Assembly: GCA_045544735.1 (NCBI GenBank)
Contig: JAZPZM010000074.1
Location: 1-23,051, forward strand
DNA length: 23,051 bases
Direction of reading: 5' to 3'
From: CAG-390 sp045544735
Lineage (GTDB): Bacteria; Bacillota; Clostridia; Oscillospirales; CAG-272
Below the pieces are notes generated by a model, which worked only from the letters and a program-made list of their open reading frames with translations, did no database searches and was not told where the DNA came from. The position numbers and the translations under genes were made by a program. Of the stretch, positions 7,115 to 14,381 are shown one piece after another (within the stretch, counting starts at the first letter, position 1; every line of letters begins with the position of its first letter).

Positions 7115-8026
7115 TTACCTTCCCAATTCAAGCATACGGTCAAGCGGCTTCCACGCGCTTGATGCCACCGTCTCGTCCACAAGCACCTCGTTGTCCTCGT
7201 TTTCCAAGACGGAAAGGATGTTTTCGAGCGTATTGAGCTTCATATCCGCACAGCACGGGCGAGGTTCGGGATAGTAAAATCTCTTATCGGGGTTGTCCGT
7301 GATAAGCTTGTAATCCACGCCGTCCTCGGTGCAGACGATGAACTCGTCAAGCGGGCTTTTTGAAACGTAGTCGATAAGCTCCGCCGTGCTTCCGATATAA
7401 TCGGATATCTCAAGCAGCTCGGGCTCACATTCGGGGTGAATGAGAATGGGGGCTTGCGGGTGCTTCGCCTTTTCCCGAAGAAGCTGCTCACGCGTGATAG
7501 CGGCGTGGATGGGGCAGCAGCCGTCGTTGATGATGATATTCTTTTCGGGGACCTGCGACGCTACGTATCTGCCGAGATTTCGGTCGGGGATGAAGAAGAC
7601 GTTCTCGTTTGGCAACGCCTTGACGATCTTAATAGCGTTTGACGATGTCACGCAAACGTCGCTCTGACGCTTCAGCTCCGCCGTGGAATTGACGTAGCAG
7701 ACGACCGCAAGGTCGGCGTACTTATCGCGCATCTGCTTGATCTTCCCCTCGGCGACCATGTGCGCCATCGGGCAATCCGCCGTAAGATCGGGCATCAGCA
7801 CCTTTTTGTCGGGGTTAAGTATCTTCGCGCTCTCGCCCATAAAGGAAACGCCGCAGAACACGATAACGTCCGCCGTGCTGTTCTTTGCAACCTTAGCAAG
7901 ATAGAAGGAGTCGCCAACGTAGTCGGCAACCTCTTGCGCCTCGGCGGGCGCGTAGTAGTGCGCAAGAATGACCGCGTTTTTATCTTTTTTTAATTTCAAT
8001 ATGCGTTCTCTGAGTTGATTTTCCAT
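7115..8026 (-). CDS. nadA: Quinolinate synthase
   Basis: 303 residues from ATG 8026 with AAGAGGTC upstream. A longer frame starting at 8089 would begin inside the promoter and is rejected. The enzyme condenses iminoaspartate with dihydroxyacetone phosphate to quinolinate, using an oxygen-sensitive [4Fe-4S] cluster. The three cluster cysteines are recognisable by context: Cys85 in TADCPMAH, Cys171 in CPIH and Cys259 in PRPCCADM. Other family blocks are LAHYY at 21-25, VGDSF at 37-41, YVNSTAE, CVTSSNA, PDRNLGRYV, HPEC and NTLENI. First gene of the nadA-nadB-nadC-niaR operon, with genes 3-13 bp apart. Confidence 0.96.
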   Translation of the reverse strand: MENQLRERILKLKKDKNAVILAHYYAPAEAQEVADYVGDSFYLAKVAKNSTADVIVFCGVSFMGESAKILNPDKKVLMPDLTADCPMAHMVAEGKIKQMRDKYADLAVVCYVNSTAELKRQSDVCVTSSNAIKIVKALPNENVFFIPDRNLGRYVASQVPEKNIIINDGCCPIHAAITREQLLREKAKHPQAPILIHPECEPELLEISDYIGSTAELIDYVSKSPLDEFIVCTEDGVDYKLITDNPDKRFYYPEPRPCCADMKLNTLENILSVLENEDNEVLVDETVASSAWKPLDRMLELGR

Positions 8027-8060
8027 TTCTGACCTCTTGGATTTATCAATTAACGCCGAT

Positions 8061-8089
8061 ATTGTATCACAAAATTTGTCAGGTGTCAA
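8061..8089 (-). promoter_or_regulatory. nad operon promoter with probable NiaR operator
   Basis: On the minus strand TTGACA (8084-8089), 17 bp, TACAAT (8061-8066); start near 8054. The -35 is part of TGACACCTGACA (8077-8088), two TGACA copies two bases apart, which is the kind of half-site arrangement expected for a NiaR operator that blocks the -35. The promoter is the direct observation; the operator assignment is inference from operon content. Confidence 0.65.
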
Positions 8090-8315
8090 GTTTGCTGTAA
8101 AGTTTTGTGGCGTTTCGGACTATTTTCGTCACAAAAACACATAAAAAGCTCTTTTTAAGCGTGAAATTTATTCATTAATACAAGATGGACTTTATAAAGA
8201 GCAAAAATATACTTTCCAAAGACTAAAAGCACACAAAAGCCGCCAGAGGCGGCTTTTGTATTTTAATCGTGCAAGGCATCGTGCAAGGCCTAAATCAGAT
8301 AAAAAAATAAAAAAA
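8090..8315. other. Non-coding gap with tandem 12-bp repeat
   Basis: The stretch between the nad promoter and the DUF2975 control region holds no convincing coding frame. It is AT-rich, contains the terminator at 8233-8259, and right after it an exact tandem repeat of ATCGTGCAAGGC (8266-8277 and 8278-8289). A plus-strand small RNA ending at the hairpin is possible, but I see no clear promoter for one. Confidence 0.5.
8233..8259 (+). terminator. Strong hairpin terminator with no gene upstream
   Basis: ACAAAAGCCGCC (8233-8244) pairs perfectly over 12 bp with GGCGGCTTTTGT (8248-8259) around AGA, followed by ATTTTA. It is best oriented for a plus-strand transcript, yet no coding frame precedes it between the divergent nad promoter and here. 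It could insulate the nad operon from the DUF2975 operon or end a small RNA. Confidence 0.6.
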
Positions 8316-8332
8316 TTAACGATTATCGTTAA
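8316..8332. promoter_or_regulatory. Perfect 8-1-8 dyad, candidate operator
   Basis: TTAACGAT (8316-8323), T, ATCGTTAA (8325-8332). It ends 7 bp upstream of the -35 of the DUF2975-HTH operon, a position typical of regulator binding. The small HTH protein of that operon is the first candidate. Confidence 0.55.
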
Positions 8333-8339
8333 AAAATAC

Positions 8340-8368
8340 TTGACAAACATAAAATCGCGTGCTATACT
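8340..8368 (+). promoter_or_regulatory. Sigma-A promoter of the DUF2975-HTH operon
   Basis: TTGACA (8340-8345), 17-bp spacer, TATACT (8363-8368). Transcription would start near 8375, just before a triple repeat that includes the ribosome site. Confidence 0.85.
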
Positions 8369-8378
8369 GTCATAAAAA

Positions 8379-8405
8379 CCATAAGGTCCATAAGGTCCAT
8401 AAGGA
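8379..8405 (+). repeat. Three tandem 9-bp repeats ending in the ribosome binding site
   Basis: CCATAAGGT (8379-8387), CCATAAGGT (8388-8396) and CCATAAGGA (8397-8405). The last copy supplies AAGGAG eight bases before ATG 8415. The unit carries AAGG each time, so a gain or loss of copies would change the leader length without destroying the ribosome site. Confidence 0.7.
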
Positions 8406-8414
8406 GCAGTAATT

Positions 8415-9002
8415 ATGAAAAACCTAAAAAAATCCGCAAGCATACTTTACACCATGTTTAACATTTTCTTTTTCCTCGCCTTATTTGCATTTGGCGCAGC
8501 TATAATAGCGTCGGCATTATTTTTTATTTTGGACGTTCCTGCCGACACCATGCAAATCGGAATATTGGAGTTTTCCTTAAACGGCGAAGCCATCGACACC
8601 CAAAGCCTTGAATTAAGGCTCGTCATGCTGGCTGAAATGCTGACTATAGCACTAAGCAGTGCCTTTGCCGCGCTCGTCTGCAAAAAGCTAAAGGGCATTA
8701 TGCACCCCATTAAAAACGGCTCGCCGTTTATCGAAACTATCGGCGCGGACGTGCGAAAGCTTGGAAATATAATACTCGTATTCGGCTTATGCTCTACGGT
8801 CGCGCAGATAGGGCTTACTGCCGCATTTGCCTTCTTCATCGGGAAATACGAATATATATTTCAAAATGAATACATTCTCTCGTGTAAAATAACATCAACC
8901 TCGGATTTCGGCTGGATAGCCGCCGGGCTTGTAGTGTATTTGCTTGCCTACGTCTTTGAGTACGGAATGCAGCTTCAAAGGCTTTCCGATGAAACTCTGT
9001 GA
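8415..9002 (+). CDS. DUF2975 family membrane protein
   Basis: 195 residues from ATG 8415 behind AAGGAG. Four membrane segments are visible: about 13-40 (FNIFFFLALFAFGAAIIASA), 68-90, 115-142 and 163-183. After the second comes HPIKNGSPFIETIGADVRKLGN, the Pro/Phe-containing cytoplasmic stretch typical of DUF2975. The C-terminus ends in EYGMQLQRLSDETL, again typical. Function is unknown; the family nearly always sits directly before a small XRE-type regulator, as here, and may sense a membrane signal and hold or release that regulator (inference). Confidence 0.88.
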   Translation: MKNLKKSASILYTMFNIFFFLALFAFGAAIIASALFFILDVPADTMQIGILEFSLNGEAIDTQSLELRLVMLAEMLTIALSSAFAALVCKKLKGIMHPIKNGSPFIETIGADVRKLGNIILVFGLCSTVAQIGLTAAFAFFIGKYEYIFQNEYILSCKITSTSDFGWIAAGLVVYLLAYVFEYGMQLQRLSDETL

Positions 9003-9010
9003 GGTGCGCC

Positions 9011-9238
9011 ATGGCAATAATCTTACGGCTTGACCGCGTTATGGCGGACAGAAAAATGTCACTTAACGAATTGTCCGAAAGAGTGGGGCTTGCAAACGTA
9101 AACCTGTCCAAAATAAAGACGGGAAAGGTAAGCGCCATACGCTTTTCAACGCTTGAGGCAATATGCGACGTTCTCGACTGCCAGCCGGGCGACATCCTTG
9201 AATTCAAGCGCGACGAAAAGAAAACCGAAGCGGAATAA
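9011..9238 (+). CDS. Small XRE-type helix-turn-helix regulator (YozG-like)
   Basis: 75 residues. Start ATG 9011 has GAGG six bases upstream, formed by the end of the DUF2975 gene; a GTG at 8999 in the same frame is less likely. The protein is almost only a DNA-binding domain: MSLNELSERVGLANVNLSKI forms helices 2 and 3, then KTGKVSAIRFSTLEAICDVL and the GDILEF end. It is the usual partner of DUF2975 proteins. It starts 8 bp after its partner and is surely co-transcribed. The perfect dyad at 8316-8332 is the obvious place to look for its binding. Confidence 0.88.
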   Translation: MAIILRLDRVMADRKMSLNELSERVGLANVNLSKIKTGKVSAIRFSTLEAICDVLDCQPGDILEFKRDEKKTEAE

Positions 9239-9506
9239 CCCCTTGCACCGCGCCGAATAAGACAAAAGGGGCTGTCTCAGTTAGATGCAGAAGCCGCGAT
9301 TTTGTCGTCGTACGCGGGTACGCCGGAGGGCAAAATCGCGGCTAAAAAATACGTATAAAAATCGAAACCCGTGAGGATTTCTACCTTTAAAAAACCGCTT
9401 TCTTCATCCTTTTGGACGAAAAAAACGGTCTTTTTTTCTTTACTTGTTTTTGTATTTTTGTTCTGCGCTAAATCAGCCCCTTGGGGCTATGCAATATTTA
9501 ACCGCC
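9239..9506. repeat. Structured non-coding element of about 220 bp with nested inverted repeats
   Basis: AAGGGGCTG (9266-9274) and CAGCCCCTT (9474-9482) are inverted ends. Inside, AGCCGCGATTTTG (9292-9304) pairs perfectly with CAAAATCGCGGCT (9331-9343) and encloses a small hairpin, CGTAC/GTACG (9309-9313, 9318-9322). The right end is also a short palindrome, AGCCCC-TT-GGGGCT (9475-9488). No coding frame is seen. The 13-bp stem is not followed by a T-run, so it is not a plain terminator. It may be a REP-like or miniature mobile element, or a non-coding RNA. Confidence 0.5.
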
Positions 9507-10376
9507 TCACTTAAAAAACGCCATAGCCAACGTGCCCGCGACCATGAGGCAGAGTCCGAGGAGGGCTTTTTTCGACAGCCTTTCCCTAAACACGAAATAG
9601 GAAAACGCAACGGTCACGACGATGCTGAGCTTATCTATCGGCACTACGACGCTGACGAGTCCGTGACCGATAGCGTAATAATAGCACAGCCACGACGCAC
9701 CCGTGGCGATGCCCGAAAGCGAGATGAAGAGCAGTTCCTTTTTGTCCAGCGAGGACAGTTGCTTCTGCTTCCCGCGCGCGAGAACGATACCCCACGCCAT
9801 AACGAGCACCACGCCCGTGCGGATAGCCGTGCCGAGATTGGACTCCACGCCCGAAACGCCGACCTTTGCAAGTATCGAGGTGAGCGCGGCAAAAACAGCG
9901 GACAGCGCGGCGTAGAGCATCCACGCGCGCCCCTTCGCCTCGCCGTCGGTACTTTTCTTTTCGACCATAAGGAATATTCCCGCCGCTAAAACGGCGGTGG
10001 CGGCAAGCTTTATTGCTAAATTTGAGGTTTCGCCAAAGCAAACGATGGCAAGCAGGACGGTCAGCACCGTGCTTGATTTGTCAATGGGAACGACCTTGTT
10101 GATATCCCCCATCGAAAGCGCCTTGAAATAGCATATCCACGAAGCGCCCGTGGCAAGACCCGAAAGTATCAGAAAGATCAGCGGCTTCGGCTCGATTTTG
10201 GCGATATCGCCCTGCGAGCCGACCACGAACACCATCACCCACGCAAAAACGAGCACCACGACGGTGCGCAGCGCCGTCGCGAGATCGGAATCGGTCTTTT
10301 TAATGCCGCATTTGGCAAGAATGGAGGTCAATCCCGCAAAAAATGCGGAAAGTATGGCGGCGACGATCCAAAGCAT
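9507..10376 (-). CDS. EamA (DMT superfamily) transporter
   Basis: 289 residues from ATG 10376 with GGAGG seven bases upstream; a longer frame to 10595 translates only the heptamer repeats and is not real. About ten membrane segments are arranged as two EamA repeats. The halves are unusually alike: LTSILAKCGIKK and LTSILAKVGVSG, TALRTVVVLVFAW and TAIRTGVVLVMAW, ATGASWICYFKAL and ATGASWLCYYYAI, VVPIDK in both, which shows the internal duplication. It is an inner-membrane carrier for a small metabolite, direction and substrate unknown. No promoter is evident; the repeat region lies directly upstream, so its 5' leader probably carries these repeats. Confidence 0.9.
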   Translation of the reverse strand: MLWIVAAILSAFFAGLTSILAKCGIKKTDSDLATALRTVVVLVFAWVMVFVVGSQGDIAKIEPKPLIFLILSGLATGASWICYFKALSMGDINKVVPIDKSSTVLTVLLAIVCFGETSNLAIKLAATAVLAAGIFLMVEKKSTDGEAKGRAWMLYAALSAVFAALTSILAKVGVSGVESNLGTAIRTGVVLVMAWGIVLARGKQKQLSSLDKKELLFISLSGIATGASWLCYYYAIGHGLVSVVVPIDKLSIVVTVAFSYFVFRERLSKKALLGLCLMVAGTLAMAFFK

Positions 10377-10444
10377 CGTAATTTCCTCCCGAAGCAGTGA
10401 TTTTGAATTTTGCAATTTGCACTTTGGCTTACCCAAGCGCAAAA

Positions 10445-10555
10445 AGTGCAAAGTGCAAGCACTTGCCTTCGGCAAGCGTGCAAAGTGCAAATGTGCAAGC
10501 ACTTGCCTTGCAGAGTGCAAAGTGCAAAGTGCAAAGTGCAAAGTGCAAAGTGCAA
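10445..10555. repeat. AGTGCAA heptamer array and 17-bp direct repeat
   Basis: AGTGCAA occurs six times without a break at 10514-10555 and twice at 10445-10458, with further imperfect copies around. GTGCAAGCACTTGCCTT is present twice (10453-10469 and 10493-10509), 40 bp apart, and the first copy continues into a hairpin GCACTTGCC-TTC-GGCAAGCGTGC. It lies between the EamA start and the hairpin array. There are no unique spacers, so it is not a CRISPR array. Confidence 0.8.
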
Positions 10556-10561
10556 AGTTTA

Positions 10562-10776
10562 GGAGAATTTCCTCGCTTCGCTCGGAAATTTCCATTAAAT
10601 ATAATTGGATAAACAGATTTAATACTTTTTTATGCTTTTTGCCTCTGGCAAAAAGCTACCTTCATATTTTGCGCAAGCAAAATATTTCACATTTGCCCAA
10701 CGGGCAAATATTTCATCCGACGAAGTCGGATATCATCCACCGCAGGTGGATATCATTGAAAACGCGAAGCGTTTTC
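10562..10776. repeat. Array of seven short hairpins with different stems and alike spacers
   Basis: Consecutive inverted repeats: 10562-10593 (10 bp plus a bulged G), 10634-10656 (10 bp, loop TCT), 10664-10685 (9 bp, loop GCAA), 10691-10709 (8 bp, AAC), 10715-10731 (7 bp, GAA), 10735-10751 (7 bp, GCA) and 10758-10776 (8 bp, GAA). Stem sequences are unrelated, but the last five are joined by near-identical ATTTCAC, ATTTCATC, ATATCATC and ATATCATT linkers, with a step of about 20-27 bp. No coding frame explains it. Function unknown. Confidence 0.75.
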
Positions 10777-11003
10777 CCGCCGTGTGCTATGGCTTTTATC
10801 GTTTGCGTAGCGGTCAGTGCGAACGTCAAGCTCCTGCGATATATTTTGTTGTTTCCCGTCGCAAAGCCAAACTCAAGGAATGGGTAAAGGCTTCACTACA
10901 TCCACACTTATAAACTTTCCAAAAAAGCAATCAACAGCGTCTTTTGCTTAGGCGAAAGCCTTGAGACCGCAACCGATGATTACGGCTCGCTTGGTTTATT
11001 TAC
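10777..11003. other. Non-coding flank between hairpin array and hydrolase gene
   Basis: No supportable gene, promoter or T-run terminator. The minus frame from about 10890 to 10735 is open without a start codon or ribosome site. From memory, its translation (NKIYRRSLTFALTATQTIKA) resembles text often predicted next to similar hairpin arrays in gut Firmicutes, so it may be a conserved non-coding flank of the array rather than a gene. Confidence 0.4.
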
Positions 11004-11930
11004 TTACCCCTGCAAAAATTTTATAATATCGTCGCGCACCTCGGTGTAGGTGAAATCGTTGAGAATCTCGTGCCTTGCGCCCTCGTAGAGCTTGCAGGTA
11101 ACGTCCTTTTGGCATTTTTTGAGCCTTTTTTCCACCTCTCTTACGCCCTTGCCGTAATTGCCGACGGGATCGTGCTCGCCCGATATCAGAAGAACGGGCA
11201 TTTCACTTGGGATCTCCCTATACCACGCGGCGGAATTGGTGTACTTCAAAAGCCTTACGAGGTCGCCCATTGCGCTGATGGTGAAATTAAAGGTACAAAA
11301 CTTATCGGCGTAATACACGCGCCTGACGCTCTCGTCATTCGTAAGCCAAAGCTTTTTGTCCTCGTCCGTAGGCTTGCCGAATTTCTTATTATATCCCCCG
11401 AAAATGAGAAAATCAACGAGGGGTGAAAAATGCCGCTCGCCACGCACGCGCTTTATCACGCCTATGAGCGCAAGCGCGATGTTTGCGGCGGGATTAGGAC
11501 CGCCCGTACCCATTATTATAAGGCGGCTCGGCTTTACGAATCTCTGCGCGGCAAGGCGGGCGATGAACGAGCCCATGCTATGCCCCAAAAGATAATACGG
11601 CATATCTGCGCTTCCAAACTCCGCCCTTACCGCATCGGAATACGCGGCAACGTCGCGCGCGAGAAGTTCCCAGCCCTTTTCCTTGGCTATATAGCCAAGC
11701 TCGCTATCGTCGCGCGCCGTGTTTCCGTGTCCGAGATTATCGTAGCCGAAGCTGATAAATCCCGCGCGCGCCATATCCGTAAGAAACTTATCGTCGCGCG
11801 CTATATGCTCGGTCATTCCGTGTACGACGTGGAAAAGTCCGCGCGCCTCGCCATTTGGCAGATACACTACGCCGCGAAGCTTATGTACTCCGTCCGTTGA
11901 CAAAACGGAAAACGCCTTTTTTTCTATCAT
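11004..11930 (-). CDS. Alpha/beta hydrolase, monoacylglycerol-lipase-like
   Basis: 308 residues from ATG 11930, which has GGGAG seven bases upstream; ATG 11936, in frame two codons earlier, overlaps the glpK stop as ATGA but is too near the ribosome site. The serine hydrolase triad is visible: Ser118 in GHSMG, Asp254 in GEHDPVG and His287 in GARHEIL; HGMTEH at 38-43 is the oxyanion-side loop and YDNLGHG at 63-69 is typical of lysophospholipase/monoglyceride lipases (Hydrolase_4). No signal peptide, so cytoplasmic. Last gene of the operon after glpK, consistent with freeing glycerol from monoacylglycerols or lysolipids (inference). Confidence 0.88.
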   Translation of the reverse strand: MIEKKAFSVLSTDGVHKLRGVVYLPNGEARGLFHVVHGMTEHIARDDKFLTDMARAGFISFGYDNLGHGNTARDDSELGYIAKEKGWELLARDVAAYSDAVRAEFGSADMPYYLLGHSMGSFIARLAAQRFVKPSRLIIMGTGGPNPAANIALALIGVIKRVRGERHFSPLVDFLIFGGYNKKFGKPTDEDKKLWLTNDESVRRVYYADKFCTFNFTISAMGDLVRLLKYTNSAAWYREIPSEMPVLLISGEHDPVGNYGKGVREVEKRLKKCQKDVTCKLYEGARHEILNDFTYTEVRDDIIKFLQG

Positions 11931-11932
11931 AC

Positions 11933-13447
11933 TCATTCTCCCTTTTCGCTGAACATTCTGCACGCCGCGACCGCCCTGTGCCAGCCGTCAAGGCGCGTGG
12001 CACGCTCTTTGGCGGACATACGCGGCTCAAAGCTCTTTTTGACGGACACAAGCCTTTTAAGCTCCGCTCTGTCGGCAAAAAATCCAACCGCAAGTCCCGC
12101 AAGGAACGCCGCGCCCTGCGCCGTTGCCTCGGGATTTGACGATATTTCGACCGTAAGCGCGGAAAAATCGCTTTGCATCTGCATAAGAAGGTCGTTAGCG
12201 GACGCGCCGCCGTCCACCTTCAGCACCGATATTACGCTCGCCTCGCCGCCGAACAACTCGACGTCGGCGTTCATTGCCGCTACGACGTCCTCGGTCTGAT
12301 ACGCGATAGATTCAAGCGCGGCGCGGATTATGTGCTTATTGCCCGTTCCCGCCGTAAGTCCGAATATCGAGCCTTTTGCGCGCATATCCCAGATGGGTGC
12401 GCCAAGACCGCTGAACGCGGGAACGACGTACACGCCCGCGCTGTCCGTGACCTTTCGGGCAAAATACTCGCTGTCCGCCGCCTCGTGAATTATCTTAAGC
12501 TCGTCGCGAAGCCAGCGCATTATCGCGCCGCCGACGAAAACGCTTCCCTCAAGCGCGTACTCAATAGGTCTGCCATTCTCGCCCGCCGCAACGGTGGTAA
12601 GAAGCCCGTGCTTGCTCTCAACTGCCCTATTTCCCGTATGCGCAAGCAAGAAGCAACCCGTGCCGTAGGTGTTTTTCGCCTCGCCCGCCTCAAAGCAGGT
12701 CTGACCAAACAGCGCCGATTGCTGATCTCCCGCGATTCCTGCGATGGTAAGCTGTGCGCCCATACACTCAAACGAGCCGTATACCTCGCTGCTGCTTCTT
12801 ATTTCGGGGAGCATTATGCGCGGAATATCGAACAGATCAAGAAGCGTCTGATCCCATTCGCCCGTATGTATATTGCAAAGCATCGTTCTTGACGCGTTCG
12901 TTCTGTCGGTAACGAATACCTTGCCGTCCGTCAGCTTCCAGATAAGCCACGTATCGACCGTGCCCGCAAGAAGCTCGCCGCGCTTTGCCCTCTCCCTTGC
13001 GCCCTCGACGTTATCGAGTATCCACTTTATTTTCGTTCCGCTGAAATAAGGGTCTATGCGCAGTCCCGTGGTCTTTCTGATATAGTTGCCGTGACCTGCC
13101 GCCTCAAGTGCCTCGCACTCGTCGGCAGTTCGTCTGCACTGCCAGACTATCGCGTTATACACGGGATTTCCCGTATTCTTATCCCAGATTATTACGGTTT
13201 CTCTTTGGTTGGTGATGCCCACCGCAGCTATCTCGCTTGCGGATATTCCGCATTTTGCAATACACTCCGTAAGTGCGGCGTATTGGTTTGCGTAGATATC
13301 CATAGGGTCTTGCTCAACCCAGCCCGCGCACGGATATTTCTGCGGTATCTCGTGCTGAGCCATTGAAACAATACCCGCGCTTTTATCGAACAATATCGCG
13401 CGTGCGCTCGTAGTTCCCTCGTCCAATGCGAGAATATATTTTTTCAT
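11933..13447 (-). CDS. glpK: Glycerol kinase
   Basis: 504 residues, the usual length. Start ATG 13447 has AAGGAG upstream; an ATG 21 bp before it lacks one. It phosphorylates glycerol to sn-glycerol 3-phosphate with ATP. The first FGGY motif region LALDEGTTSARAILFD is at 6-21, AGWVEQDP at 41-48, GITNQRET follows, then the second domain with GIAGDQQSALFGQTCFE and the C-terminal KVDGGASANDLLMQ signature. No glpF or glpD is adjacent. It lies between two hydrolase genes in the same operon. gpsA, further right in another operon, uses the same product in the reverse sense, for lipid synthesis. Confidence 0.96.
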   Translation of the reverse strand: MKKYILALDEGTTSARAILFDKSAGIVSMAQHEIPQKYPCAGWVEQDPMDIYANQYAALTECIAKCGISASEIAAVGITNQRETVIIWDKNTGNPVYNAIVWQCRRTADECEALEAAGHGNYIRKTTGLRIDPYFSGTKIKWILDNVEGARERAKRGELLAGTVDTWLIWKLTDGKVFVTDRTNASRTMLCNIHTGEWDQTLLDLFDIPRIMLPEIRSSSEVYGSFECMGAQLTIAGIAGDQQSALFGQTCFEAGEAKNTYGTGCFLLAHTGNRAVESKHGLLTTVAAGENGRPIEYALEGSVFVGGAIMRWLRDELKIIHEAADSEYFARKVTDSAGVYVVPAFSGLGAPIWDMRAKGSIFGLTAGTGNKHIIRAALESIAYQTEDVVAAMNADVELFGGEASVISVLKVDGGASANDLLMQMQSDFSALTVEISSNPEATAQGAAFLAGLAVGFFADRAELKRLVSVKKSFEPRMSAKERATRLDGWHRAVAACRMFSEKGE

Positions 13448-13460
13448 TATTCTATTCTCC

Positions 13461-14381
13461 TTACGCAAAATATTTTTTAAGAAATTTTATCCTCTCGACA
13501 AGTGCTTGCTCGGTCGCCCTTGCCTTTCTTGAGTTGTCAAAGCCGTGTATCGTTCCGCGCGTTTCGTTCAGCACCACCGTAATGCCCTCACCGCCAAGCC
13601 TTTCGGCGTAAAGAATGCCGTCGTCGTGCAGGCAATCTATCTCCGCCGTTTCGATATACGCCGCAGGCAGCCCCGCAAGACTTTTTGCCTCTGCGGGCGA
13701 GTAGTAAACGTAATCGGGGCGGCTACCGTCCGCACCCGTCAGCGACGCAAGGCGTGTTGATAGCTTGGAATTCCACATCGGCGTGTCGGTGTATTTTTTA
13801 CACGACTCGCTGTTGTTTCGCGCGTCAAGGAAGGGATATATAAGCATCTGAAAGCGCGGCATATGCGCGTGAGCCCTATCCCTTGCCATCATGCAAACGC
13901 CCGCCGTAAGCGTCCCGCCCGCGCTGTCGCCGCCAACGCCGATGCGCGAAGCGTCAATTCCAAGCGCTGTGGCGTTATCGCAAACGTAGCAAAAGGCGGC
14001 GTAGCAATCCTCGAAAAACACGGGGTGCGGGTGCTTTGGCGCAAGGCGGTAGTTGACGAAGAATACCTTGCATCCTACCTCCATTGCATAGCGTATAGCG
14101 TTTTTGTAGTGGTAGCTTGCCGCCTCCATCACAAATCCGCCGCCGTGAAAATAGATAAGACACGGCGCGTTTTCCGCGCACTCGCGCGGCGAGAGCAAAA
14201 AGCACTTGAGCTTTTCGCCGTCGTAGCTTTTGATATCGCGGCGGACGGTGCAAACGTCCTTGTCCTTGTAGATGAAGCGCGGCGTTTTCATAAACGGCAC
14301 GGTTAGCGCAAGGAACGCCCGACTTATCGGCGGCTTAAAATGCGAATACGGAAAAAACTCCCGACTTATATCATATTTCAC
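13461..14381 (-). CDS. HSL-type alpha/beta hydrolase (esterase/lipase)
   Basis: 306 residues. I choose GTG 14381: a G-rich ribosome site (GGGGGGAA) precedes it, and it overlaps the Nudix stop by 11 bp. An ATG at 14411 lacks a ribosome site. The HGGG oxyanion motif (79-82), catalytic Ser153 in GDSAGG, Asp249 in TAEIDCLHD and His279 in TIHGF define the hormone-sensitive-lipase-like (alpha/beta hydrolase fold 3) family, which cleaves short-chain carboxylic esters. No signal peptide is evident, so probably cytoplasmic. The stop is 13 bp before glpK, suggesting that its alcohol product may be glycerol. Confidence 0.9.
   Translation of the reverse strand: MKYDISREFFPYSHFKPPISRAFLALTVPFMKTPRFIYKDKDVCTVRRDIKSYDGEKLKCFLLSPRECAENAPCLIYFHGGGFVMEAASYHYKNAIRYAMEVGCKVFFVNYRLAPKHPHPVFFEDCYAAFCYVCDNATALGIDASRIGVGGDSAGGTLTAGVCMMARDRAHAHMPRFQMLIYPFLDARNNSESCKKYTDTPMWNSKLSTRLASLTGADGSRPDYVYYSPAEAKSLAGLPAAYIETAEIDCLHDDGILYAERLGGEGITVVLNETRGTIHGFDNSRKARATEQALVERIKFLKKYFA

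Noticed and set aside
8027..8089. 21-residue N-terminal extension of NadA
   Set aside because: It begins inside the -35 of the nad promoter, and family alignment starts at the shorter ATG.
8192..8443. 83-residue minus frame with PYGPYGPYG
   Set aside because: It is the reverse reading of the CCATAAGGT repeat and the DUF2975 promoter.
10377..10595. N-terminal extension of the EamA transporter
   Set aside because: It translates the heptamer repeat into CTLHFAL units; GGAGG before ATG 10376 gives the start.
10445..10776. CRISPR array
   Set aside because: The repeats are a contiguous heptamer and hairpins with unrelated stems; there is no constant 24-37-bp repeat with unique spacers and no cas gene.
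10150..10913. Plus-strand frames across the transporter start and hairpin array
   Set aside because: No ribosome site or motif; the reading is dictated by the repeats.
10870..11003. Possible minus-strand protein relic with LSPKQKTLLIAFLESL
   Set aside because: Short, bounded by stops, no start or ribosome site; too little to call a pseudogene.
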